Below are positions 37,773-46,803 of a stretch of 64,000 bases of DNA, one piece after another; within the stretch, counting starts at the first letter, position 1; each line of letters begins with the position of its first letter. The DNA is from Shewanella halifaxensis HAW-EB4. Its GTDB lineage: Bacteria; Pseudomonadota; Gammaproteobacteria; Enterobacterales; Shewanellaceae. The notes beneath the pieces were generated by a model that made no database searches, was not told the DNA's origin, and saw nothing but the letters and a program-made list of their open reading frames with translations. Position numbers and translations under genes: made by a program. The stretch is from contig NC_010334.1 of the NCBI RefSeq assembly GCF_000019185.1, positions 2,356,001-2,420,000 of the forward strand, in the 5' to 3' direction.

Positions 37773-37880
37773 AACACACCCGAAATTGTTAGATTGAAGC
37801 TCCAATTCTAGGTTTTAGTTAAAGTCGAAGAGAGGAGTTTGTTATACCGACGCTAAGAAAAGCATTAGTAAGTTTGGGCA
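37773..37880 (+). pseudogene. RAYT element relic, left end only
   Basis: ACACCCGAAATTGTTA, then about 60 bp of diverged leader, then ATACCGACGCTAAGAAAAGC match the leader and first codons of the transposase at 54372 (ATGCCGACACCAAGAAAAGC). The start codon is changed to ATA and the rest of the gene is absent. Confidence 0.65.
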
Positions 37881-38605
37881 GTACACCAAAGTATAACTTA
37901 TAACTCACTGTATTGATTGGTGTTTTATGTGGTGAGACATTGTTGTGTTAGAAGGTATTGTTGTGTTGGACAGTTTTTTTGTGAGGGTCTTTTTTGAGAA
38001 GGGCGTTTTAAGTCTCAAGCGGTTACTTGATGAAGTGGCAAAGAATATAGCGTGGGTGAACACGTAAGACACGTAACAAGGTTTTGCGAAAAATTCGTTA
38101 GTTCCGAATAAAACTTGAGGCAACTTTTACCTTATTATATCCGACCTCTTTATCTATTTACTATCTGCTATTTACCCTTTAAACCAGACCATCTAGATCA
38201 TCTATTACTTTGAAATGTTGAACTCGGCTAGGTGTGGTTCCTCGTTCGATACGTTATCCCCTCCAATGGCTATGCTATGTAGCTATTTTGTGTACGCTAA
38301 TTGTAGCTATGCTTTTGATGGTGATTTTATCTCTGGCTTGAACGTTTTGCCTATTACAGAAGTAAATTTAATAAGATTATCCTGTGTCGCAACCACCAGA
38401 ATACACATCAACTTTTGTTTGATATTCGAACTACTCATCCAAACGGACCATTTATTGACCACAGAACCCTGTATTTTAATTAGCCATGCCTAATTGAAAT
38501 TACAACAAAATGACAGGGCGCTAGTGTTTAACAAAACAGTGGTGCCAAAGATATTGCCACAAAGAGTTACTTAAATCGGACCTAAACCTACACAAGGAAA
38601 TATAC
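37881..38605. other. Gene-free stretch before the phasin gene
   Basis: About 725 bp without a supported gene. Reading frames at 37905-38123 and 38215-38493 lack ribosome sites and family features. A CAGGG string and an AT-rich stretch precede the phasin gene; no promoter could be assigned with confidence. Confidence 0.4.
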
Positions 38606-38956
38606 ATGTCTAGTCAAGAAACGTTCAAAGCACTTACTTCACAAATCGAATCTGTGGTTAACCCGTTTTACAGCTTCAATCAATTGGTCAGCAAAAATAT
38701 TGAAACACTTTCAAAGATCCAGTTACAAAGTGTTCAGGCTTACAGCAGCCTTGGAAACGAGACCCTGCAAAGCTTGGCGAACATTAAGCAGCCTCAAGAT
38801 CTTGCCTCACACAGTACTAAACAGATGGAGGTGATGAGCAAATTCAGCCAACAGTTGCTCGAAGATGGGCAAAAGCTGTCTCAGCTTAGTCAAGACTTTA
38901 AAGCGGCTGCTGATGAACTCGCTGCATCTTCTATTCCTGCGACAAAAAGTGTGTAA
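38606..38956 (+). CDS. phaP: Phasin family protein
   Basis: A 116-residue helical, Gln/Ser-rich protein without a signal peptide, beginning MSSQETFKALTSQIESVVNP. Its composition and position 95 nt before the PHA synthase match phasins (phasin_2 type), which coat polyhydroxyalkanoate granules. AAGGA precedes the ATG. Likely co-transcribed with phaC and phaJ. Confidence 0.85.
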   Translation: MSSQETFKALTSQIESVVNPFYSFNQLVSKNIETLSKIQLQSVQAYSSLGNETLQSLANIKQPQDLASHSTKQMEVMSKFSQQLLEDGQKLSQLSQDFKAAADELAASSIPATKSV

Positions 38957-39050
38957 AGCATAATAGTTTGGCGCGCTGTTTGCTCAATAAATACTGAGCA
39001 AGAGTGCGTCACCTTTTTATTCGTTTTAATTTGCCACTAAGGACGCCATC

Positions 39051-40808
39051 ATGGAAAGTAAATCGCCCTTTCAAGACACGATAGACAATGCATTGCAATT
39101 TGGTCAAGCATGGATGGATAGCTTCGGACAGTCCGCTCAATCATGTATCGTAGAAACTCAAGTGGAAGATTTGGCACAATGGATGCGTTCATCGGTCGAA
39201 CACCCAGTTAACTCTATTGAGCAACAAATGAATTGGTGGGGGCAACAAGTCAATCTATTTAACGATTGCATTATGAGTAGCTTACCAACAGAAAAAGAGA
39301 CTGATCGACGATTTAAAGATCCAGCGTGGAACGAACAGGCACTTTATAAATACATCAAAGAAAGTTACAAGCTGGCTTGTAACAATGTTCAAAGCTCACT
39401 CGATAATACAGAAGGGCTAGATGACGAAACACGTCAGCGATTATCCTTTTATACTCGCCAGTACCTCAATGCTATGTCGCCGAGTAATTTTGTTGCTACC
39501 AATCCTGAAATAATGAAGCTAACCGTTGAAAGCAAAGGGCAAAACCTGATCAAAGGGCTAGAACAACTTCAGAAAGATTTAGCGCAAAGTGCTGATACCT
39601 TAAATATTCGCATGACAGACAAAAACGCCTTCACTATCGGCAAAAATATTGCCACAGCTCCGGGTAAAGTTGTATTTAAAAACGACCTGTTTGAACTTAT
39701 TCAATATCAAGCAACAACGGAGCAAGTCTACAAACGACCTTTGTTGGTAGTACCGCCTTTTGTGAATAAATTTTATATCATGGATCTGAGTCCTGAGCGT
39801 TCTTACACACAATGGCTAGTGAGCCAAGGGCATACCGTCTTCATGATCTCTTGGATTAATCCGAATGCAGACATGGCAACAACTGACTTTGGTGACTACG
39901 TTACTCAGGGCATTATCCCTGCGTTAGATGCAATAGAAGTTGAAACTGGTGAACGCGAAGTCAACGGTATCGGCTATTGTATTGGCGGAACACTGTTAAC
40001 GACTGCAATGGCTTATTTAGCAGGAAAGCGTCGCAAGCAAAGAGTCAAATCAGCAACCTTACTCACCACCATTTTAGATTTTGGCCAACCTGGCGAACTG
40101 GGTGTATTCATAAACGAGCCACTTATTAGTAGCATAGAAGCGCAGAATAATGCTCGTGGCTACATGGATGGACGACAAATGGCGGTGTCATTTAGCTTGT
40201 TAAGGGAAAATAGCCTGTATTGGAACTACTATGTGACCAATTACCTCAAAGGTGAAAGCCCAATGGCGTTCGATCTACTTCATTGGAATTGTGACAATAC
40301 GAATATTACCGCTGCGACACACAATCAGCTATTACGCCAAATGTACCTTGAAAATAAGCTTAAGGAACCTGGGGGGATAGCTATTGATGGGGTTAATATC
40401 GATCTTAGCAAAGTGAAGTCTCCGAGCTATTTCTTATCCGCCATTGAAGATCATATTGCAGTCTGGGAAGGCACTTTTCGTGGAACAGAGTTATTAAACG
40501 GTGATAACACGTTTGTGCTGGCCGAAAGTGGCCACATTGCAGGACCAATGAACCCGCCAAATGCCAATAAATATGGTTTTTGGACCAATAGCAATAACAA
40601 GCAGAGCCCGTTAACATGGCTCGCAGAGGCTGATAGTCATCAAGGTTCATGGTGGCCCCATTGGCAATCCTGGATCGATGAACGAAATTTTTCAGAAAAA
40701 ATAGCTGCACGTTCACTAACTGGAAATTTAGATGCTCCGGGTGAGTATGTAAAACAACGCATACAAGATGTAATAGCACTAAAAGAGGAGGTACACCATG
40801 GCGCTTGA
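39051..40808 (+). CDS. phaC: Polyhydroxyalkanoate synthase (class I)
   Basis: A 585-residue alpha/beta-hydrolase PHA synthase that polymerises (R)-3-hydroxyacyl-CoA. Catalytic triad: Cys310 in GYCIGGT, Asp467 in AIEDHIAVWEGT, His495 in ESGHIAGPMNPP. The N-terminal region (1-180) is the regulatory domain typical of class I enzymes. The last 11 nt overlap phaJ. With no phaA or phaB beside it, monomers probably come through PhaJ from fatty-acid beta-oxidation. Confidence 0.95.
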   Translation: MESKSPFQDTIDNALQFGQAWMDSFGQSAQSCIVETQVEDLAQWMRSSVEHPVNSIEQQMNWWGQQVNLFNDCIMSSLPTEKETDRRFKDPAWNEQALYKYIKESYKLACNNVQSSLDNTEGLDDETRQRLSFYTRQYLNAMSPSNFVATNPEIMKLTVESKGQNLIKGLEQLQKDLAQSADTLNIRMTDKNAFTIGKNIATAPGKVVFKNDLFELIQYQATTEQVYKRPLLVVPPFVNKFYIMDLSPERSYTQWLVSQGHTVFMISWINPNADMATTDFGDYVTQGIIPALDAIEVETGEREVNGIGYCIGGTLLTTAMAYLAGKRRKQRVKSATLLTTILDFGQPGELGVFINEPLISSIEAQNNARGYMDGRQMAVSFSLLRENSLYWNYYVTNYLKGESPMAFDLLHWNCDNTNITAATHNQLLRQMYLENKLKEPGGIAIDGVNIDLSKVKSPSYFLSAIEDHIAVWEGTFRGTELLNGDNTFVLAESGHIAGPMNPPNANKYGFWTNSNNKQSPLTWLAEADSHQGSWWPHWQSWIDERNFSEKIAARSLTGNLDAPGEYVKQRIQDVIALKEEVHHGA

Positions 40809-41199
40809 AGTGGGCCAGAGCTCGGCAATTGAAAAATGCTTAGATCAAGAATCGGTAGTCCAGTTTGCATCGTTAGCTGAGGATTATAACCCTGTGCATT
40901 TGGATGCTAAATTTGCTGCTAGCACGCCGTTTGAACGTCCAATCGTTCACGGTATGTTGGCATCCAGCCTTATCTCAGGATTACTCGCATCAGAACTACC
41001 TGGCTCGGGTACTATTTACCTTGGTCAGACATTAAAGTTCGTTTGCCCTATATATGTTGGTGAAACCATTACAGCTAAAGTAACGGTGAAACATATCCGC
41101 GAAGATAAACCAATTGCCACGCTAGCAACTCAGGTCTTCAATCAAGACGGTAAACTTGCCGTCGATGGCGAAGCAACTGTCAGATATATCGTTGGCTAG
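40798..41199 (+). CDS. phaJ: MaoC-type (R)-specific enoyl-CoA hydratase
   Basis: A 133-residue hot-dog protein with the hydratase-2 motif ASLAEDYNPVHLDAKFA and RPIVHGM (catalytic Asp and His). It converts trans-2-enoyl-CoA from beta-oxidation to (R)-3-hydroxyacyl-CoA for PhaC. Its start overlaps phaC by 11 nt, so translation is coupled. This links the operon to fatty-acid-derived PHA. Confidence 0.92.
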   Translation: MALEVGQSSAIEKCLDQESVVQFASLAEDYNPVHLDAKFAASTPFERPIVHGMLASSLISGLLASELPGSGTIYLGQTLKFVCPIYVGETITAKVTVKHIREDKPIATLATQVFNQDGKLAVDGEATVRYIVG

Positions 41200-41238
41200 C
41201 ATAGATTAACTGTAAGATTAATTGTGAAAGATTAATTG

Positions 41239-41387
41239 TGACCCCCGTAATTGTTGACTGGGTTTTCAACCTCTGACTTAGCTTTAATAATCACAATAGG
41301 GCAGAGGTTGTTATGGCTAGAGCAATTAAGTACATTAATTAGCGTGGAAAACTCCTTTCATCACTGTATACCTAGATGGGGGCAAAT
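41239..41387 (+). pseudogene. RAYT element relic with decayed transposase start
   Basis: The leader (GTGACCCCCGTAATTGTTG, CAACCTCTGACTTAGC, TAATAATCACAAT) and the first 70 bp of coding sequence match the element at 15091 closely, but frameshifts and a stop (TTAATTAGCG) destroy the gene and the remaining 900 bp are missing. The following 41388-41598 holds nothing recognised. Confidence 0.75.
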
Positions 41388-41598
41388 AGATGGGTGCTCC
41401 GGCTAGCCTCTTATTAATCAACAACAGAGCCACCCATAAATATTTATAGCTTTAACGCCTAATCAGAGTTGGCAAATTTAAGCCTGCAGCAATACCAATC
41501 AACACATATATCACTGTCGTTTTCCTGCAGGAACACTGAAGGTAAGGCAAGCAAAAGCTGACTATCATAGCTGGCACCGGCAATCGTCCCTCATCAAA

Positions 41599-41810
41599 CA
41601 TCCAGCAAATATATGGATTCTATATTCGTCCATATCTGCGGTGGATTCATCGGCTTATCGCCAGTTACCACAGTATTGGTTGACGAAATGGTAAGAGACA
41701 ATCATGATGAACTTGAACAGAAAGTGGATTTACTTAGCGAACTAAATGAACAACAAGCTAAGCTAACTCAATCCATTATGGTTGAAAAAATGAAAGCAAC
41801 ACTAACGTAG
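41599..41810 (+). pseudogene. Frameshifted anchored coiled-coil protein upstream of EF-hand copy 2
   Basis: Compared with 17466-17657, this copy has a 14-bp insertion at 41622-41635 (ATATTCGTCCATAT) that shifts the frame between the HPANIWIL membrane segment and VDEMVRDNHDELEQ, but it keeps the coiled-coil tail KVDLLSELNEQQAKLTQ. It ends 9 nt before the EF-hand start. The two copies are thus broken at different points. A short frame starting at 41613 might still be translated. Confidence 0.55.
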
Positions 41811-41819
41811 GAGTCTGTA

Positions 41820-42038
41820 ATGACTGATATATGCCAAGAAGAGCTAAAAGATAATTTCAACCATTTTGATACCGATGGAGATGGAAGAATTGTACTTTCT
41901 GAGTTCAAACTCCTACTACTCGCTCTAGAAACAATTGAACCCGGTGAAAGTGCTGAGATAGGTTTTAACGAAATAGATCTCGATGGAAATGGAAGCATTG
42001 ATTTCGAAGAGTTTAGTGAATGGTTTAACAGCCAATAG
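41820..42038 (+). CDS. EF-hand calcium-binding protein, copy 2
   Basis: A 72-residue two-EF-hand protein, loops DTDGDGRIVLSE and DLDGNGSIDFEE, starting MTDICQEEL like the paralogue at 17156-17374. AGGAG precedes the ATG. The whole 41580-42038 block is an inverted duplicate of 17156-17657. Both EF-hand genes remain intact, while the upstream gene is damaged in each. Likely a cytosolic calcium-binding protein. Confidence 0.85.
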   Translation: MTDICQEELKDNFNHFDTDGDGRIVLSEFKLLLLALETIEPGESAEIGFNEIDLDGNGSIDFEEFSEWFNSQ

Positions 42039-42267
42039 CATGTTTATAAGGGAGCTTGTGATAGAGCGCTCTTATCCAAATTCAAACTAGGTTATTATCT
42101 TTAGTCGCTCACAGTTAATCCTAAGTTTATCAAAACTGCCAACTATCTTGAAAAACACCTAACACGTTAGCAGTAATCTTCGAATGAAGGTAACTCCGAT
42201 AGCCTCCGCACTTGGTTATCTAGCTCTATTTCTTACTATAAACTTCTAGTTTCCTAACTTGTTTTTT

Positions 42268-42460
42268 GGACAGAAGCTGCTCACCACGGCGAAAATGGCG
42301 AAGCCATGTGCTAATAAGCGAGAGCTAGGGATAGCGTACTGGCCGTTAAACACGGATGTTATTGGAACACAGAGATCACGAAGAAAGACAACAACTCAAG
42401 CCCTTGGCAGTCTTTATCTTCGTGTTCTTCGTGAAAGCACTGCGATTCGTGGTGGGATCC
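42268..42460 (-). repeat. Dispersed ~195-bp repeat, copy B
   Basis: Reverse-strand counterpart of 35824-36018. The ends GGACAGAAGC and GGTGGGATCC correspond to the ends of copy A. A 76-codon frame within it is an artefact. The remaining gap 42039-42725 holds no gene. Confidence 0.85.
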
Positions 42461-42725
42461 GTGCTTTGGAAGAATTATGCCTGTCCTAGATTTTGCTAGA
42501 TTTTGTTCCTAGATTTTCGCTTTCATTAGACTTATAGCCTGTTGCTGAATGAGCCTGAACTCCCTAATTCGCTCTGACTGATCCGTAAATTGAACCGAGT
42601 AAAAGACGCAATGACCGTTAAACATTCACAACTGCTACTCTATAGTTTGGTGATATATCTGCTAAAATTTCTATCTATTAACAGGCTTTTTAAAGACATT
42701 TTCGCGAACATCATTGGAGACAAAT

Positions 42726-43724
42726 GTGTTCACCACACCAACCAAAGATGATTGGACCCGTGGCTGCTTATACGCTATAGCCATGGGAACACCGCTACTC
42801 TTAGATCAATGGATAGCCAGAGATATATCGGCCTTTATTGCGCTTGGCGCCATGTTTACTCTGAGGCTCGATCCCCGCTGTCAACCTAAGCATCAAATTA
42901 TGGCGATGATGGGTGGAATGCTATTGATGATATCTGCAGGTATACTCGGAAAGTTACTCGTTGGTTATAGAGAGTTAGCGGTAGCGGCACTGCTTATCTT
43001 CAGCTTTATTGCAGGACAGCCTAAGCCGGAGCTAAGCTACTTTAGTTTACTGGGAAAATTTGTGGCCGCAGCCTTAGTGCTCGAAGAGGTTGGGTTCCCT
43101 GCAACACTGACGACTGTACTTGCTTATCTGAGCGGGGCGCTACTGGCACTGTTTCTGACCTTAATGCAATCACGTTTCTTTCCTACTCAGGCCACAAGTT
43201 GGTCCCCTTCCAATGAATGGCGCGAACTGCTATCGGGGCATTTCAACGGCCCACTTTATGGTTTCACTCTACCGCTGACTATCTTAGCGGCGATGTTAAC
43301 TGCCGACTGGCTAAATGCTCAACATGCGTCCTGGGTCGGGCTAACCGTACTTTTTGTTATGCATGTGGATGCAGCAAATGCTTGGGGAAAAATTGGGATG
43401 CGGATTGCTGGTACCTTGTTGGGGGTCATTTGTGCTTATATCGCGGTGAGTTATTTACCCAGTTGGAGCTTCCCGTATCTTATTATGCTGGCGGCCCTTT
43501 TGATGCCGACATGCTTACGACAAAACTACCTCCTCTTTAGCTGGTTAATCACCATGGTGATTTTGCTGGTGGTCGATCTAGCGATGCTGCAACAAGGAGG
43601 AGATGAGTTTCTTATCCAATGGCGTTTTATTGATACGCTTATAGGTTGTGCTTGGGTTGCAGTGAGTTTGACGCTGTTACGTCTTGGAAGAAAGTGGTGG
43701 CCTAATCAGCCAGATACACCGTAA
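42726..43724 (+). CDS. FUSC-like inner membrane protein
   Basis: A polytopic membrane protein of about 332 residues with roughly nine or ten hydrophobic helices in two bundles, resembling the FUSC/DUF2955 (aromatic acid exporter-like) family. I chose GTG at 42726 because GGAG lies 6 nt upstream; an upstream TTG at 42714 would place that site inside the gene. The cytoplasmic domain of large FUSC proteins is missing, which fits DUF2955-type members. The transported substrate is unknown. A hairpin overlaps the stop. Confidence 0.7.
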   Translation: MFTTPTKDDWTRGCLYAIAMGTPLLLDQWIARDISAFIALGAMFTLRLDPRCQPKHQIMAMMGGMLLMISAGILGKLLVGYRELAVAALLIFSFIAGQPKPELSYFSLLGKFVAAALVLEEVGFPATLTTVLAYLSGALLALFLTLMQSRFFPTQATSWSPSNEWRELLSGHFNGPLYGFTLPLTILAAMLTADWLNAQHASWVGLTVLFVMHVDAANAWGKIGMRIAGTLLGVICAYIAVSYLPSWSFPYLIMLAALLMPTCLRQNYLLFSWLITMVILLVVDLAMLQQGGDEFLIQWRFIDTLIGCAWVAVSLTLLRLGRKWWPNQPDTP

Positions 43725-43738
43725 GTCCAGTTACGGTG
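43717..43738 (+). terminator. Hairpin at the FUSC-like gene end
   Basis: Stem CACCGTAA-GTCCAG-TTACGGTG overlaps the stop codon; only a weak T stretch follows. Confidence 0.55.
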
Positions 43739-43932
43739 CATTTAGACACCCTTAGATTGCTTTTTAAACATAGTCTTGGACATTGTGACTCATGAGTTAG
43801 TTTGAGAAGTTTAGACTTATAAGTGGTTGATTTTACATGGTAACGTTCAGCGAGTCGAGTTGATGTGTCGGTTTGAGTCGGGACTCATACTTTCTAGGAT
43901 TACAATTCGAACAGTAATCATAAGCACTAAAC

Positions 43933-45618
43933 TCAATCGCCAAAAATTAGCGAATCCAATACGCCCATACCACTGTGAACGCCGCCTTCTGTGGTGCGGG
44001 CTGACTTACTTCGGATTAAATATCCTGCATAGGCCTTTTTATCTGTGGCTTGCACGTTTATGTCTTTAATATCTATCTCTTTATTATCTATGTTTTGCTT
44101 AAGTAAGCCTTGCACGTCTAACTGTTTCACTCCTATTTTTTTAACGTCTATAGCAGCTTCGCCGTCGATATGCACGGTGAACATGCCGATCTCGCTGATC
44201 AAATCATCGACTTGTAGTAACTCACCTTTGCGTACGGTTAATGCGGGAATGGGTCTTGGTGTAGGATGAAGTCTTCGCATAAGCGACCAGGCTTGATACT
44301 CGCAGGGTTTGAGCTCGGCAAGCTTTGACAGAATATCGTCGCCAAATATGCAGTGGCCGCCACCTTCGCCTTGGTTTTTAAGTACCCATTGCTCGCTGCC
44401 AGTTTGGGTGATTGAGGCTGCGCTGCCTTTAGTGACCGCTCGCATCTCGCCGAGTAATCCTTTAACGGTTTTTGCCTCATCTAGGGTTAAACCAAAGCGG
44501 GTGAGGGCATCGGGCTCCATAGAAGACAGTAACATCTGCACCCGTTTGCTGGTGGCCAGTTGCTGACTCACGGTTGCGTTAACGGCGACTCGGTGTCTTT
44601 CAATAAAAATACGAGTTTGCATTAATGCTTCGCAGCATACGCGGCTGATGATGTCATTGGCGTGATAATCGCTGTATTGATAACCCGCGCGTAGGTATAC
44701 GGTATCGATTGGCCCGACACCTTCTAACAATAATCTGTGATTTGCGCCGGTTGAGAGTTTGTTGTGCAGTTCGCGAAAGGTACGTCTAACCGTCCTAATT
44801 CCTTTGGCCTGTAACGCACCTTCAAGTAGGTGTTGATCAAACACGTTGTCTTCGTCAGCTTGCACTACCATCAAAAAAACAGGCGGGTTATTCTCGCTGT
44901 ATGTCGTTGCACTGTTATTAATAGCCTTACTTGAAAAACTATCTGCAAATTCATTTTTTATCTTAAATGTCGCGTTGGCAATGCCCTGAGATAACCTTTC
45001 AATGGCTTGGTTTGCTACAAGTTCAGTCTCTTGCTGGCTTGACCACTGTTTAAATTCTTCTGGCCATTGCTGCTGTAGGTATTGATGTAATTCATGCACT
45101 CTTTGGCCAAATGGCCCCATACCTGCGGCGATGCCGTTGAACTCAATGAGCTTCGGCCCTAAAGCGGTATCATCCATAAAGTCACTGCGCATGATTAATA
45201 GGGGCAATCGTTTAGCGTCGCTTTGGTTGGAGTCATTCATCTTGGTATCGATGTTTTTAACATCAAGATAGCTATCGCCGCGATGACTAATGCCGCGATT
45301 ACAACAGTTGTCAGCGTTAGATGGGTCATAGATTGCATTATGCATCTCTAATAAGGCTTTAAAGAAAGGCTCTCCTGAGGTGACTGGGGCAATTGCTTGG
45401 CTTAAGAATTGATGATCTTCTGATGCATAGTGTACTAGCTTACCAAGCAGATTTACCGAAGCGACCAAGTTGTGAAAGCGCTCGCGGCTAATGGGTGTAG
45501 GTGTAAAACTAAATGCGGTATGAGAAGCTGAATAAGCCGTTGCCTTGATAACCATTCCATGGGTTATCGCCCATTCAATAGCGTCTTGTGAAGCTTGTTT
45601 TGTCGTATTGTTAATCAT
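43933..45618 (-). CDS. Eukaryotic-type glutathione synthetase
   Basis: An ATP-grasp protein of about 561 residues that matches the eukaryotic GSS family (GSH_synthase) and not bacterial GshB: LIEFNGIAAGMGP (substrate loop), VYLRAGYQYSDY, VLKNQGEGGGHCIFG (Gly-rich ATP loop) and the C-terminal AGYLIRSKSARTTEGGVHSG (alanine-rich loop region). It would ligate glycine to gamma-glutamylcysteine. Odd inserts are present: a run of DVKKIGVKQLDVQG-like repeats near residue 510 and a similar NIDTKMNDSNQ patch near 130. I chose ATG at 45618; GTG at 45627 is possible. Two relics of its 3' end lie at 26001 and 35665. Confidence 0.85.
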   Translation of the reverse strand: MINNTTKQASQDAIEWAITHGMVIKATAYSASHTAFSFTPTPISRERFHNLVASVNLLGKLVHYASEDHQFLSQAIAPVTSGEPFFKALLEMHNAIYDPSNADNCCNRGISHRGDSYLDVKNIDTKMNDSNQSDAKRLPLLIMRSDFMDDTALGPKLIEFNGIAAGMGPFGQRVHELHQYLQQQWPEEFKQWSSQQETELVANQAIERLSQGIANATFKIKNEFADSFSSKAINNSATTYSENNPPVFLMVVQADEDNVFDQHLLEGALQAKGIRTVRRTFRELHNKLSTGANHRLLLEGVGPIDTVYLRAGYQYSDYHANDIISRVCCEALMQTRIFIERHRVAVNATVSQQLATSKRVQMLLSSMEPDALTRFGLTLDEAKTVKGLLGEMRAVTKGSAASITQTGSEQWVLKNQGEGGGHCIFGDDILSKLAELKPCEYQAWSLMRRLHPTPRPIPALTVRKGELLQVDDLISEIGMFTVHIDGEAAIDVKKIGVKQLDVQGLLKQNIDNKEIDIKDINVQATDKKAYAGYLIRSKSARTTEGGVHSGMGVLDSLIFGD

Positions 45619-45672
45619 GGTTGCCACCGTAAAAGTAAGACTCTAGCAATTAGAACGCGAATTGCGACATGA

Positions 45673-45708
45673 GTGCGTGCAATAGGTGCGTGCAATAGGT
45701 GCGTGCAT
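45673..45708. repeat. Tandem 13-bp repeats
   Basis: The unit GTGCGTGCAATAG occurs at 45673 and 45686, with a third partial copy at 45699. They lie in a gene-free, AT-rich stretch of about 600 bp (45619-46238) in which I see no other element. Confidence 0.75.
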
Positions 45709-46238
45709 TAACTTTGGCTGTGTACTTTCATTTGCTGTAAACAGCTCCAAATGTGCATACACAAACAATAAATGAATATTAGTGAGCCACAAACCGTAAA
45801 GTTAAGCTCTATATATAGGCTCATACATAAGCCTTGTACACACAATAAAAGCAATTGATAGACGTAATTTCAGAAGATATTTATGCTGAATTTGTATTTA
45901 GGTCTACATTTCTAATTATATCGAAATGTGGGTTTGTATACAAGAAAATGCTGAAGTAGTGGAAAATAAACAAGTTTATAAAGATATTTAAGGTTGATAC
46001 TTTTGATAAAGAGAGTAGATTGTTTTTATCCGGCAATTCGAGTGAAAGTTAGCATATTCATCTACGGATCTGCCAGCAAACTTGCTGTTGTTTCTAATTC
46101 TTAGCTCAAGTTTGTCATACTGTTTAACAAGAAGTTTTCTCTACTAAATGGACGTTTGGTAATGCAGTGTCTATAAAACAGTATGAGTAATTATTTTATT
46201 ACAAACAAAGTTGTCGATATCGCAATAGGGAATTTTTT

Positions 46239-46655
46239 ATGAAAAACAAAATGTCACGTTTATTTCTCGGTTTAACAATGAGTTGTAGCGTACTCACTTT
46301 AGGTTTGTCCTCTGCTCAAGCTGCTGACTGTTCAAAGCTTGCAGGCTGCGCCGAGAAGAGTTGTAAGGTTGAAGCCTTGATTGCGAATGCAAAGGCTAAA
46401 GGCCACGACCAGATGGTCGCTCAGTTACAGTCCTCACTTAAACATGTTAAGGCTAATTGTACTGACGAAGGCATTAAGAATGATTTACAGATAGAAATTG
46501 CTGGTGTGCAACTGCAACTCGAAAGCTATGAGGCTGAATTAAAGGCAGCGAAAGCTGCTAATGAGTTAGATAGGACATATAAGTATACGCAAAAAGTCCT
46601 AGCAGAAAATTACAAGCTAACGCAGTTAAAGCAAGAGCTTGCAAAAATGAAGTAG
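46239..46655 (+). CDS. DUF1090 (YqjC-like) periplasmic protein
   Basis: A 138-residue exported protein: signal peptide 1-29 (ending SSAQAA), then a Cys-rich start CSKLAGCAEKSCKVE and a long helical coiled-coil (EAELKAAKAANELDRTYKYT), which matches the DUF1090 family. Its role is unknown; E. coli YqjC is the best known member. A strong terminator follows at 46733. Confidence 0.85.
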   Translation: MKNKMSRLFLGLTMSCSVLTLGLSSAQAADCSKLAGCAEKSCKVEALIANAKAKGHDQMVAQLQSSLKHVKANCTDEGIKNDLQIEIAGVQLQLESYEAELKAAKAANELDRTYKYTQKVLAENYKLTQLKQELAKMK

Positions 46656-46732
46656 CTTGTGGCTGTTTGTTTACAGCCCTTGGTTATTTACACGCTACCA
46701 AAAGTTAAGAGCTTTAGTGGTCAGCAAAACGG

Positions 46733-46761
46733 GCCCCTTAGTGTTAAGGGGCATGTTTTTT
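46733..46761 (+). terminator. Terminator between DUF1090 and the AI-2E-type gene
   Basis: Stem GCCCCTTA-GTGT-TAAGGGGC followed by ATG and seven T. Convergent genes flank it. Confidence 0.9.
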
Positions 46762-46803
46762 TAGAGGGTTAAAATAGTCCTTGTTACACTCAGCGCTAAA
46801 GCA

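Noticed and set aside
38215..38493. 92-codon reading frame before the phasin gene
   Set aside because: No ribosome site, odd amino-acid composition and no known domain.
42259..42489. 76-codon reading frame
   Set aside because: Lies entirely in dispersed repeat copy B.
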